Positions 28,081 through 36,053 of a stretch of 64,000 nucleotides of DNA are shown in pieces. Made by a program: the position numbers and the translations under genes. The notes under the pieces are model-generated. The model did not search any database and had not been told where the DNA came from. It was given only the letters and a program-made list of their open reading frames with translations. Origin of the DNA: Pseudonocardia benzenivorans CB1190 (lineage in GTDB: Bacteria; Actinomycetota; Actinomycetes; Mycobacteriales; Pseudonocardiaceae); NCBI RefSeq assembly GCF_000196675.2, contig NC_015312.1, positions 2,604,001 through 2,668,000 on the forward strand, in the 5' to 3' direction. How positions within the stretch are numbered: position 1 is the stretch's first letter; each line of letters begins with the position of its first letter.

Positions 28081-29955
28081 CTAGTGCTGTGACACCGGTG
28101 GTGTCGGCTCGGCCGCGAGGCGGCCCAGGTAGACGTTCTCGATGCGGTGCATGAGCTGCGCGTCCGCGGCGCTCTCGTGCAAGACCCTGCCGCTGTCCAT
28201 CAGCACGACGTTGTCGGCGGCCGCGATCGCGAGCCGTGGGTCCTGCTCCGCGATCACCAGTCCCCTGGCGAACTCCGTGCTCACCCGGCGCAGGACCGGC
28301 GCGAGCGACGAGATCACGACGGGGGACAGGCCGAGCGAGGCCTCGTCGATCACGACGAGCTCCGCCGACCGCGCGATCGCCGCGGCCAGGGCGAGCTGCT
28401 GACGCTCACCGCCGCTCAGGTGGCCCGCCGAACTGCGCAGGCGTCCGGCGAGCGCGGGGAAGATGTCGAGGATCTCCGCCATGGATGTGGCCGAGCCGGG
28501 GCGGCCCTGCCCGGGCGCGAGGGCCTCCCGCAGGTGCTCCTCGACGCTCAGCTCGTCGAACACCTTGCCCTCCGCGGGCACGAACACCACGCCCCGGGCG
28601 CACCGCTCGGTGATCGACAGCGACGTCAGATCGGTCGGTGCGGACGACGAGGGTGGGGTCCAGACGACCGAGCCGGACGTGATCCGCCCGCCGCTGCCGG
28701 GCGGGAAGCCGACGATCGCGAACAGCAGGCTCGACTTGCCGGCACCGTTGCGACCGATCACCGCGGTGGCAGAGCCGGCGGCCAGCTCCATGGACACGTC
28801 GAGGACGGCGCGTTCGCCGGCCGCGTAGGTCACCGAGACGTCGCGGACGGCGAGCAGTGCGGGGTCGGCACCGGGCTCGGCGGGCGCCGCCTTGCGTCGA
28901 ACCGCGGTCCGCTCGGCCCGGCGACGCCGGCGGAGGGCCGCGACGAGCCGGCGCGGTCCGTCGAGAAGCACGACGATCCCGATGAGCGCGAACACGATCA
29001 GCTCGATGGCCAGGAGGTTGTCACTCACGAAACCGGATGCGTTGCCGCTGCCGAAGAACGTGTTGATCAGCGGCGGGACCGCACTGATGATGACCGCCCC
29101 GATGATCGCCCCGGGCAACGAACCGATGGTGCCGAGCACGATCATGACGATGAAGTTCACGCTGTCGAGCAGCGTTACCGAGTCGTAGGACGCGCTGCCG
29201 ATGAAGTTGGCGAGCAGCGCACCGGCGACGAAGTGGAAGGCCGTCGTCGTCGCGAACGCGGTACCGATGTAGGCCTGAACCCTGATCCCGGCGACCCGTG
29301 CCGCGTCCGGATGCTCCTTCAGCAGGATCCATGCTCGACCGATCCGGGTCGATCGCAGGTAGCGGAAGTACTCGTAGACGCAGAACAGGACCACGGCGCA
29401 GACCGGGAACCACCGGCTCGGGCTGTCGAGGTCGAACCCGAAGATCGACGCGTAGGGGAGCGTGAACCCGGCATAGGCCTTCTCGACGGTCTGGACGTAG
29501 TTCCCGACGTTGGTGATCAGGTAGAAGATCGCCAGCGTACTCAGCAGCAGGTAGATCCCGCCGAGGCGGCGGGCGGGCAGGGCCGCGAGGAGGCCGAAGA
29601 CGAAGCCCGCCACCAGGACGAGGACGAGGACCAGCAAGAACGGGAGCTCTGCCCAGGTTCCGAGCAGCGCCGCGCAGTAGCCGCCCGCGATGAGCAGCCC
29701 CGCGCTCATGATCGAGGGCTGGCCCGCCCACCCCATGAGTACCGTCAGCGCCATGGCGCACATCGCGTAGATCATGACCGTGATCGCGATCGATTGCTGA
29801 TGCTCGCCCGCGATCACGAACACGGCCACGAGCACCACGGCCGCAAGGGTGAGGCGCCGCGGGAACGTCGAGGTCCAGCTCCGGAACCGACCGCCAGGTA
29901 CCGGTCGGGCGACCGAGGTCTCGTCCGCGGTCGGCGTCGTCGCTGTGCGTCGCAT
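28081..29955 (-). CDS. Fused LivM-type permease and LivF-type ATPase of the ABC importer
   Basis: 624 residues. Residues about 1-345 are a LivM permease with roughly nine to ten membrane segments (MIYAMCAMALTVLMGWAGQP, RIGRAWILLKEHPDAARVAG coupling loop). A basic linker (RRRRRAERTAVRRKAAP) leads to an ATPase: Walker A VIGRNGAGKSSLLF, signature HLSGGERQQLALAAAIARSA, Walker B LVVIDEASLG. LivF usually is a separate protein, so this is a natural fusion. The ATG at 29955 is chosen because residues before it in the longer frame are arginine-rich shadow. It is the first gene of the operon, facing the TetR gene. Confidence 0.9.
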   Translation of the reverse strand: MRRTATTPTADETSVARPVPGGRFRSWTSTFPRRLTLAAVVLVAVFVIAGEHQQSIAITVMIYAMCAMALTVLMGWAGQPSIMSAGLLIAGGYCAALLGTWAELPFLLVLVLVLVAGFVFGLLAALPARRLGGIYLLLSTLAIFYLITNVGNYVQTVEKAYAGFTLPYASIFGFDLDSPSRWFPVCAVVLFCVYEYFRYLRSTRIGRAWILLKEHPDAARVAGIRVQAYIGTAFATTTAFHFVAGALLANFIGSASYDSVTLLDSVNFIVMIVLGTIGSLPGAIIGAVIISAVPPLINTFFGSGNASGFVSDNLLAIELIVFALIGIVVLLDGPRRLVAALRRRRRAERTAVRRKAAPAEPGADPALLAVRDVSVTYAAGERAVLDVSMELAAGSATAVIGRNGAGKSSLLFAIVGFPPGSGGRITSGSVVWTPPSSSAPTDLTSLSITERCARGVVFVPAEGKVFDELSVEEHLREALAPGQGRPGSATSMAEILDIFPALAGRLRSSAGHLSGGERQQLALAAAIARSAELVVIDEASLGLSPVVISSLAPVLRRVSTEFARGLVIAEQDPRLAIAAADNVVLMDSGRVLHESAADAQLMHRIENVYLGRLAAEPTPPVSQH

Positions 29956-30130
29956 GCTTCCGTCAGCACCTTCCGTCGCGGCTCGGCTCTGGGCGCGATG
30001 TCGATGAGGGTCGCGCTTCCGCCGGCCGGCGCGCGACCCGTCGGCCACCGGTTGGTCCGCCGGGAAACGAGGCGGAGCGAGCCGGTGGTGGACGGTCATT
30101 CCGGGAACAGGACACAAACTAGATGAGACG

Positions 30131-30143
30131 AGACGTTCCGTCT
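30131..30143. promoter_or_regulatory. Putative TetR operator AGACG-TTC-CGTCT
   Basis: A perfect 5-bp inverted repeat with a 3-bp centre, preceded by a direct second AGACG at 30126-30130 and framed by CTAGA (30119-30123) and TCTAG (30141-30145). It overlaps the expected -35 region of the TetR promoter and lies in the gap to the fused transporter gene. Confidence 0.6.
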
Positions 30144-30158
30144 AGATACTCCCGTGCG

Positions 30159-30164
30159 TATAGT
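30159..30164 (+). promoter_or_regulatory. -10 element TATAGT for leaderless TetR mRNA
   Basis: TATAGT ends 7 bases before the GTG at 30172, with no ribosome binding site between. This decides the start at 30172 over the GTG at 30154, which would lie upstream of the transcript. Confidence 0.55.
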
Positions 30165-30171
30165 CCGGCCG

Positions 30172-30765
30172 GTGACCACGACCGGAGCCGAACGGGTCCA
30201 GCGCCGCAGCGAGCGGTCGCGGCGCGCCATCCTGGACGCCACCTACGAGCTCCTCGACGAGGTCGGCTACCAGGCGTTGACGATCGAGGCGATCGCGGCG
30301 CGCGCCAAGGTCGGGAAGCAGACGATCTACCGCTGGTGGGGTTCGAAGTCGGCCGTCGTGCTCGACGTCTTCCTCGAGCGGAGCAGTTCCGCCGTGCCGC
30401 CGGACGGTCCCACCCTCGACGTCACGCTCAAGAGGCGGGCGGAGCGTTTCATCGAGGTGTTCCACCGGACGCCACTCGGGCGGAACCTCGGGGTGCTGCT
30501 CGGCGAGGCCCAGGCGGACGACGAGTTGCGGGCGATCCTCGTCGACCAGTGGTTCGGGCCGCGCCGGGAGTCGATAAGAAGCACGCTCGTGGAGGCGCAG
30601 GAGCGCGGCGAGCTCCGGTCGGACCTCGACGTCGACACCATCATCGACGCGATCTACGGGCCGCTCTGGTATCGCATGGCGTTCGCACACGCCGAGGTCG
30701 ACGTCGCGTTCGCGCACGAAGTCGTGGACGCGGTGCTGCAAGGGGTGCGTGCCGCAGGCTCATGA
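30172..30765 (+). CDS. TetR family regulator of the divergent ten-gene catabolic operon
   Basis: 197 residues. Helix-turn-helix RRAILDATYELLDEVGYQAL then TIEAIAARAKVGKQTIYRWW; the KQTIYRWW recognition helix and the C-terminal FGPRRESIRSTLVEAQERGE match the TetR_C_16-like subgroup (AcrR type). Start chosen from the leaderless promoter. Divergence and the AGACG/CGTCT dyad suggest it represses the importer and catabolic enzymes until the substrate is present. Confidence 0.9.
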   Translation: MTTTGAERVQRRSERSRRAILDATYELLDEVGYQALTIEAIAARAKVGKQTIYRWWGSKSAVVLDVFLERSSSAVPPDGPTLDVTLKRRAERFIEVFHRTPLGRNLGVLLGEAQADDELRAILVDQWFGPRRESIRSTLVEAQERGELRSDLDVDTIIDAIYGPLWYRMAFAHAEVDVAFAHEVVDAVLQGVRAAGS

Positions 30766-31001
30766 GCCCGCACCTGCGCGACGCCGGGGTGCCGATGGTC
30801 CGGGCAGGGAGAGCGCCCGCCCGACGTTCGCTCGGTGTGCACGCGGGGAGCGGGCTGCGCGGTGCCGACGAGCGCCGTGTCGGCCGGCCGCGCGGCGTGT
30901 TGCCCGGCGGAGCACTGTGCGTCACGAAATCTCATGCTCGGCCACCGGCGACCGAGGTTAGCGTCGAGATCACCACCCACTCGACGACGAGGAGCACCGA
31001 C

Positions 31002-31463
31002 GTGGCCGACGCAACCGGGATCGCCAACGGAACCGGGATCGCACTGACCGAGGAGATCACCGAGCGGATCAACGGCGCCCTCGCGGGGAAGAAGCCGGTC
31101 ACGGTCACCTACGTCGGGCTCGACGACCGGCCCCACATGTCGCTGCGCGGCTCCACCCACGTCCACGGGCCGGACCAGCTCGCGATCTGGGTCCGGCACG
31201 CCTCCGGGGGCATCGTCGACGCCATCGCGCGCAACCCCGCGGTCGGTCTGCTCTACCGCGACTCCGACTCCCGCACGACCTACGTCTTCTCCGGCCGCGC
31301 CGCCGTCGTCGACGACGAGGCCGTCCGCAGCGCGGTGTTCGACGCGTCGCCGGAACCCGAGCGCGACCACGACCCCGACCGCAAGGGCGTCGCGGTGGTC
31401 GTCGACCTCGACGAGGTCAAGGGCGGCACCGTGGGCGGCACGCAGGTCTCGATGAGCCGGTAG
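31002..31463 (+). CDS. PNPOx-like flavin/F420-binding family protein
   Basis: 153 residues with the split-barrel fold: PVTVTYVGLDDRPHMSLRGS, LAIWVRHASGGIVDAIARNP and YVFSGRAAVVDD. Single-gene family members bind FMN, F420 or heme and act as reductases; the cofactor is not clear here. The GTG at 31002 has GGAG 7 bases upstream (30991-30994), and TAGCGT at 30959-30964 is a possible -10. It ends 3 bases from the convergent LysR gene. Confidence 0.82.
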   Translation: MADATGIANGTGIALTEEITERINGALAGKKPVTVTYVGLDDRPHMSLRGSTHVHGPDQLAIWVRHASGGIVDAIARNPAVGLLYRDSDSRTTYVFSGRAAVVDDEAVRSAVFDASPEPERDHDPDRKGVAVVVDLDEVKGGTVGGTQVSMSR

Positions 31464-31466
31464 CGC

Positions 31467-32399
31467 TCAGCCCGCCTGTGCCCGGGGCGCCAGCTCGTCG
31501 TCGAGCCAGCGCCGGAACGCCTGCAGCGCACGGCGATCCTCCCGCTCGACGGGGTAGTGCAGCGCAAACTCCACGACCTGGCCGACGGGCTGCGCGCTCG
31601 CGCAGAACGGCCGCACGAGCCGGCCCGCGGCCAGCTCCGGCTCGACGAGGGTCGGCGGCAGCAGGGCGAGACCCTGCCCCGACACCGCCGCCCGGCAGGC
31701 CAGCGCGGCATCGCCGTAGGCCAGACCGTTCTTGGCGCTGACGTCGGCGAGCCCGGCCTCGTCGAGCCAGTCGTCCCAGGTGCCGGGGGAGTCGAGGCAG
31801 CGCAGCAGGTCCTGCTCGTGGACGGCTCGCAGGTCGGCCGGGACGGCCAGGGGGTGCCGGGCGAGGTAGCCGGGGCTGCACACGCAGGCGACGGGCTCGG
31901 CCAGCAGCGGCTGCGTCGCGTAGCCGGCCGCGGCACCGATCCCGGGACGGATCTCGGCGTCGACGTCGCCGCGGCCGAAGTCGCCCGCGCCGGAGGCCGT
32001 CGTGAGCTGCAGCGCGACCCACGGCTGGCCGCGGTGGAACCAGGGCAGCCGCGACACGAGCCAGTTGCCGAACAGGGTGTCGGCGCGGACGGTGAGGATC
32101 GTCTCGTTCCGTCGCGGGCAGGTCAGCAGGTCGGTCGCGGCGACGAGCCCGTGCAGGTGCTCGGTCACGGCGTCGAGGTAGCGGCTGCCCTCCGGGGTGA
32201 GCCGGATCGAGCGCGGCTCGTGCACGAACAGGGCGACCCCGAGCGACGACTCCAGCAGCGCCAGCATCCGGCTCACCGCGCTCGGGGTCACCGACAGCTC
32301 CGCCGCCGCCCGGCGCACGCTCTGCAGCCGGCCGGCAGCCTCGAAGCTGCGCAACGCGTTGAGGGGCGGTAGCCGGTCCAGGGGCGACGGCGCGTCCAC
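31467..32399 (-). CDS. LysR family transcriptional regulator (GcvA-like)
   Basis: 310 residues. LPPLNALRSFEAAGRLQSVR and AAAELSVTPSAVSRMLALLE form the winged helix of the GcvA subgroup; the rest is a periplasmic-binding-like inducer domain. The GTG at 32399 begins the conserved LPPLNALRSFEAAGR module; the longer frame is a shadow of rnhA. Neither neighbour is an obvious target. Confidence 0.87.
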   Translation of the reverse strand: MDAPSPLDRLPPLNALRSFEAAGRLQSVRRAAAELSVTPSAVSRMLALLESSLGVALFVHEPRSIRLTPEGSRYLDAVTEHLHGLVAATDLLTCPRRNETILTVRADTLFGNWLVSRLPWFHRGQPWVALQLTTASGAGDFGRGDVDAEIRPGIGAAAGYATQPLLAEPVACVCSPGYLARHPLAVPADLRAVHEQDLLRCLDSPGTWDDWLDEAGLADVSAKNGLAYGDAALACRAAVSGQGLALLPPTLVEPELAAGRLVRPFCASAQPVGQVVEFALHYPVEREDRRALQAFRRWLDDELAPRAQAG

Positions 32400-32458
32400 G
32401 CCGGGATCGTCCGTCGCGCGCGGAGGACCTGTCAACGCCTGCGGTAGTGGCGGCCTCC

Positions 32459-32464
32459 TAGGCT
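32459..32464 (+). promoter_or_regulatory. -10 element TAGGCT for leaderless rnhA mRNA
   Basis: TAGGCT ends 6 bases before the GTG at 32471 and no Shine-Dalgarno sequence follows, so the GTG is probably the first codon of the message. Confidence 0.55.
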
Positions 32465-32470
32465 GGGGCG

Positions 32471-33109
32471 GTGCCGATGACCGCGAAGTACGCCACGACC
32501 TGCGGCGTGTGCTCCGACCCGATCTCGCCCGGCGAGGAGATCGCCCGCTCCGGGTCCCGGTGGGCGCACTCGGCGTGCGCGTCGGCGGACCCGACGGCCG
32601 CTCCTGCAACGGCCGCCCCCGCGAAGGCCGCCGCCAGGCGCGCCCGCCCCGCCAGGCCCGACATGCCCGCTGTCGAGGGTGCGCTCGAGGTCTGGACCGA
32701 CGGCGCATGCTCCGGCAACCCCGGCCCCGGCGGCTGGGCCTGGGCCACCCGCGACGGCCGTCAGGACAGCGGTGGTGAGTTCCCGACCACCAACCAGCGC
32801 ATGGAGATCCGGGCCGCGCTCGAGGCGGTCCGGGCACTGCAGGGACCGCTGGTCGTCGTCAGCGACTCGACGTACGTCGTCAACTGCTTCCGCGACGAGT
32901 GGTGGAAGGGCTGGATCGCGCGGGGCTGGGTGACCAGCGCGCGCAAGCCCGTCGTCAGCCGGGACCTCTGGGAGCCCCTGGTGACGCTCGTCCAGGACCG
33001 TGGCGACGTCTCCTTCCGCTGGGTGAAGGGGCATTCAGGGGACGAGATGAACGACCTGGTCGACGCGCTGGCCGTCGAGCAGTCGAGGGCCGTCGCCGCG
33101 CGCGGCTGA
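32471..33109 (+). CDS. rnhA: Ribonuclease HI with N-terminal zinc-finger-like extension
   Basis: 212 residues. The C-terminal part (about 70-205) is RNase HI with catalytic residues Asp77 (VWTDGACSG), Glu112 (NQRMEIRAALEA), Asp132 (VSDSTYVV), His188 (VKGHSGDE) and Asp198. It cuts RNA in RNA:DNA hybrids. The first 36 residues contain Cys11, Cys14, His33 and Cys36, arranged like a treble-clef/zinc-ribbon site, then an alanine-rich linker. This differs from the hybrid-binding domain of eukaryotic and some bacterial RNases H. The leaderless promoter supports the GTG at 32471; an ATG two codons later is an alternative. Confidence 0.92.
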   Translation: MPMTAKYATTCGVCSDPISPGEEIARSGSRWAHSACASADPTAAPATAAPAKAAARRARPARPDMPAVEGALEVWTDGACSGNPGPGGWAWATRDGRQDSGGEFPTTNQRMEIRAALEAVRALQGPLVVVSDSTYVVNCFRDEWWKGWIARGWVTSARKPVVSRDLWEPLVTLVQDRGDVSFRWVKGHSGDEMNDLVDALAVEQSRAVAARG

Positions 33110-33285
33110 GCCGCCGCCGTCCCGCGGCCTGGCGTCCTCGGCGGGCCGGCCCGCGGTCGCGTGGCGCATCTCGGGCACGTGGCCATTCCGCTGCCGAGAA
33201 GGGGTGTCGGCCCGATGGGCGCGCCCGGCCGGCCCCTGACGACGTCGTCGCCGGGCCCGGGCGCACCCGGTGTGCCGGCCCGGCG

Positions 33286-34356
33286 TCACCATGCGGGGAC
33301 GCCGCTGCTCGGGCCGTCACCTCGGGTACAGCTGCTCCGGTATCGCTGCGCCACTGCCGCGAAGGCGGCCTTCGGTTCCCAATCCATGTCGGGGTAGGTC
33401 TGCCCCCGGCGACCCTCGAGGAGCTTGACGATGCCCAGGCCGGCCCGGTCCAGGTCGTCCCTGGGGTCGCCGTCCGGACGGTGCGGATAGCCGGGCAGGG
33501 CGAACAGGAAGACGAACGCGCTGTCCACGCCCTCGGTCTCGAAGATCTCCAGCAGTTCGCTCAGATACGCGGCCTGGCCTGCTTCGTCGCGCTCGTGGAC
33601 GCCCTTCAGTCGGACCGGCGCTCGGGTCTGCGGGTCGTGCTCGACCACGTCGAGGACCCGGCCGCCCCGGTCTCCCGCGCCGCGGTAGGCCGCGGTGCCG
33701 AACCCGGTGACGGCGAGCGGCTTCGGGCCTCGGGCCAGGGTGCGCACCGCGTCCCGGAACCGGTCGGCGACCTCGGCGGAGCGGATCAGCTCGAACGTCA
33801 CGATGTCGAAGGGGGCCCAGTCGACCTGCTCGAACTGGATGGACGCGTAGGTGAGCGGGCCTCGGAAGCGCTCCCGGACCGTGGCCGCGGCGTCGCGGAG
33901 GAACGTGTTGATGCGCCCGCCGAGCTCGCGCATCGTCTCGGCCCGCCGCTCGGGCCGGCTCATCAGCAGCTCGACCCGTTCCTCCGGGCTGCCGCCGGGG
34001 AGGAACCCGCGGTTCATCACGCTCAGCTCGACCCCGGCGACGAACACGACCGCGGCTCCCTCTTGCCGGAGCCGTTCCGCTCGTTCGGCGCAGTCGCGGA
34101 ACAGCGTGAGGATCTGCTCCGGATCCAGTTCCAGCGGATAGGGCGAGAACCAGACCTCCAGGCCCAGCTCGGCGGCCGCACGGGCGGCCGGCTCGAGCCG
34201 GTCCGGGTCGCCGCCGATGATCTGGACCGCGTTGCAGTGCAGGTCGTCGCGAATGATGGCGAGCTCGCGCCGGACCACCGCCGGATCGAGCTGCTCGCGG
34301 GACACCCGCCCGTGCACGACGAATCCGGTGTCGTAGGTCATTCCTCGTGCTCGCAC
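33286..34356 (-). CDS. TIM-barrel glycoside-hydrolase-like protein ('abortive infection protein' family)
   Basis: 356 residues. Sequence such as FVVHGRVSREQLDPAVVRRE, LGLEVWFSPYPLELDPEQIL and SAFVFLFALPGYPHRPDGDP recalls an actinobacterial family that databases often label abortive infection protein, although its fold looks like a cellulase-type TIM barrel (TYASIQFEQVDWAPFDIVTF, LAVTGFGTAAYRGAGDRGG with candidate acid residues). No phage-defence evidence is visible. The GTG at 34356 has GGAGAGGA 7 bases upstream; an internal ATG at 34341 is the alternative. It is divergent from a TetR gene across a long palindrome, so it is probably inducible. Confidence 0.6.
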   Translation of the reverse strand: MRARGMTYDTGFVVHGRVSREQLDPAVVRRELAIIRDDLHCNAVQIIGGDPDRLEPAARAAAELGLEVWFSPYPLELDPEQILTLFRDCAERAERLRQEGAAVVFVAGVELSVMNRGFLPGGSPEERVELLMSRPERRAETMRELGGRINTFLRDAAATVRERFRGPLTYASIQFEQVDWAPFDIVTFELIRSAEVADRFRDAVRTLARGPKPLAVTGFGTAAYRGAGDRGGRVLDVVEHDPQTRAPVRLKGVHERDEAGQAAYLSELLEIFETEGVDSAFVFLFALPGYPHRPDGDPRDDLDRAGLGIVKLLEGRRGQTYPDMDWEPKAAFAAVAQRYRSSCTRGDGPSSGVPAW

Positions 34357-34401
34357 GGTGGCGTCCTCTCCGTCGGTCTCGGGCGGACCGACACTGGCAG
34401 A

Positions 34402-34439
34402 ATAACTGCGTACACGCAAATTTGCGCACACGCAGTTAT
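34402..34439. promoter_or_regulatory. 38-bp inverted repeat, putative TetR operator with two half-overlapping sites
   Basis: The 19-base arms centred between 34420 and 34421 match at 16 of 19 positions. Inside lie two tandem copies of TGCG-N4-CGCA (34407-34418 and 34423-34434), 16 bp apart. It sits between the divergent TIM-barrel and TetR genes, close to both starts. A pair of dimers binding side by side, as QacR does, is the inference. Confidence 0.75.
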
Positions 34440-34457
34440 CCGTGCGACGCTGGGGCC

Positions 34458-35105
34458 GTGACGACACCACCGGGGTTGCGGGAGCGGAAGAAGCAGGCCA
34501 CGCGCGCGGCGCTGCGCGAGGCGGCCCTGCGGCTCGCCGTCGAACACGGACCCGACCAGGTGCGGGTCGAGGACATCGCCGAGGCGGCCGGGGTCTCGCC
34601 GCGCACCTACAACAACTACTTCGCCAGCCGCGAGCAGGCGATCGTCGCGGCGGTGACCGCGGACCGGGAGGAGCGGATCGCGGCGGCGGTCGCGGCGCGG
34701 CCAGCAGGGGTGCGGTTGGCGGACGCCGTCACCGACGCGGTGGTCGAGCAGTGCACGGACACCGGTGGGCACGAACGGGCACTGCTGCTGATCACGACGC
34801 GCCCGGCGCTGCGCGAGGCGTACCTCGACACCAGCGCCGGCATCGAGCCCCCGCTCACGGCGGTGATCGCCGAACGCCTGGGCGACGCGGGGGCGCACAC
34901 TGCCCGCGTGCTCGCGGCGAGCGTCGCCGCGGCGGTCCGTATCGCGCTGGAGGGCTGGCTCCGGCCGGCCGGGAAGGAGGAGGCCGCCGGGAGCACCGGC
35001 GCGGGAGCACTGGTCCTGCCCTCCGGCTCACTACCTGACCAGCTCCGGGCGGCCCTGGCCCCGCTCGCGCCCGCGTTCGACGCCGCCGAGCGACGCCCCG
35101 GGTGA
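34458..35105 (+). CDS. TetR family regulator
   Basis: 215 residues. LRERKKQATRAALREAALRL, then VRVEDIAEAAGVSPRTYNNY and FASREQAIV, the subgroup with SPRTxxNYF recognition helices. The GTG at 34458 begins this domain and lies 18 bases after the palindrome; the longer frame would include the whole operator. It probably represses itself and the divergent TIM-barrel gene. Confidence 0.88.
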   Translation: MTTPPGLRERKKQATRAALREAALRLAVEHGPDQVRVEDIAEAAGVSPRTYNNYFASREQAIVAAVTADREERIAAAVAARPAGVRLADAVTDAVVEQCTDTGGHERALLLITTRPALREAYLDTSAGIEPPLTAVIAERLGDAGAHTARVLAASVAAAVRIALEGWLRPAGKEEAAGSTGAGALVLPSGSLPDQLRAALAPLAPAFDAAERRPG

Positions 35106-35165
35106 GGACGTCAACCGGGGCGCCGCCGGTGCCGCCGCGTCAGGTCACGGTGCGCGGCTGATGCG

Positions 35166-35915
35166 TCAGGCGGACGTCAGGAGCTGATGGCAGACCTGGG
35201 TCAGGGTCGACCGGACCAGCTCGTGGACGTCGACCGTGGTCGGCACCGTGGGGTTCGAACCAGCAGCGTCCTGGGGTGATCCTGCCTCGCCGTCCGCGGC
35301 CGCCGTGGAGTCGTCGGCTCCGCTGCCGCCGTCGTCGCTGCCGGTGGTGGTGCCGCTGCCGGTGCCGGCCATGCCGCCGCGGCCTCCGGCCCCGCCTCCG
35401 TCGGTGCCCGGGCTGCCGTTCCCGCCGGCGCCGCCGGAACCGCCTGCGCCGCCGTCGTCGGCGCCGGTGGTGGCGCCGCTGCCGGTGCCGGCCACGCCGC
35501 CGCGGCCTCCGTTGGTACCCGGGTCGCTGCCGGTGCCGCCCGCGCCCCCGTTCCCGCCTGCGCCCCCGGCCCCGCCGGTGCCGCCCGCGCCCCCGTTGCC
35601 GCCGGCGCCTCCCGCCCCGCCGTCGTCGCTGCCGGTGGTGGCGCCGCCGCCGGTGCCGGCCACGCCGCCCCGACCCCCGGCCCCGCCGTCGGTGCCCAGG
35701 ACGGCGCCGCCACCACCCGTGCCGCCGTCGCCGCCCGCGAGAACGGGACCGCCCGTGCCGCCCTCACCGCCGTTGCCGATGAGGATCCCGCCTGCCCCGC
35801 CCGCGCCTGGTGGGGGCGGGTCGGCCGCCCACAGCGGCGGGGTGACGCCGAGGGTCAACGTCGCCGCCGCACCGGCGACCGCCGCCCACCGTCCGTACCG
35901 TCGCACATCCGCCAC
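35166..35915 (-). CDS. Secreted glycine-rich PGRS-like repeat protein
   Basis: 249 residues. An N-terminal signal peptide (RRYGRWAAVAGAAATLTLGV, cleavage near WAADP) precedes a Gly-Gly-X domain from about 38 to 200 with GGAGGxGGxGG runs resembling mycobacterial PE_PGRS C-terminal domains. A longer unit, GGRGGVAGTGSGATTGADDG, recurs three times with changes. The C-terminal 35 residues are not repetitive and end in one Cys (VRSTLTQVCHQLLTSA). There is no PE domain. It may be a cell-surface or matrix protein; the repeats make frame errors easy to miss. Confidence 0.72.
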   Translation of the reverse strand: MADVRRYGRWAAVAGAAATLTLGVTPPLWAADPPPPGAGGAGGILIGNGGEGGTGGPVLAGGDGGTGGGGAVLGTDGGAGGRGGVAGTGGGATTGSDDGGAGGAGGNGGAGGTGGAGGAGGNGGAGGTGSDPGTNGGRGGVAGTGSGATTGADDGGAGGSGGAGGNGSPGTDGGGAGGRGGMAGTGSGTTTGSDDGGSGADDSTAAADGEAGSPQDAAGSNPTVPTTVDVHELVRSTLTQVCHQLLTSA

Positions 35916-36053
35916 CGCACACCCCCGACCGTCACCGCTGTCGCTTCCACGGGCTGCAACGACGGCCGGATGAGCACGGTGCGACGTTCGCCCCGTTTCG
36001 CGCGCGATTTCGCCTGATGGGCTGGCGCCGGCCCGCAGCCGACCGGGACGGGT

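Noticed and set aside
30123..31001. N-terminal extension of the PNPOx-like protein to 30123
   Set aside because: It would overlap the whole TetR gene; the start with a ribosome site at 31002 fits the family length.
33286..34356. Phage-defence (abortive infection) gene
   Set aside because: The name is only a recalled database label; the sequence looks like a TIM-barrel hydrolase and there is no defence island around it.
35236..35973. Proline-rich plus-strand frame opposite the PGRS-like gene
   Set aside because: Its proline runs are the reverse complement of glycine repeats; only the minus strand has a signal peptide and clear repeat units.
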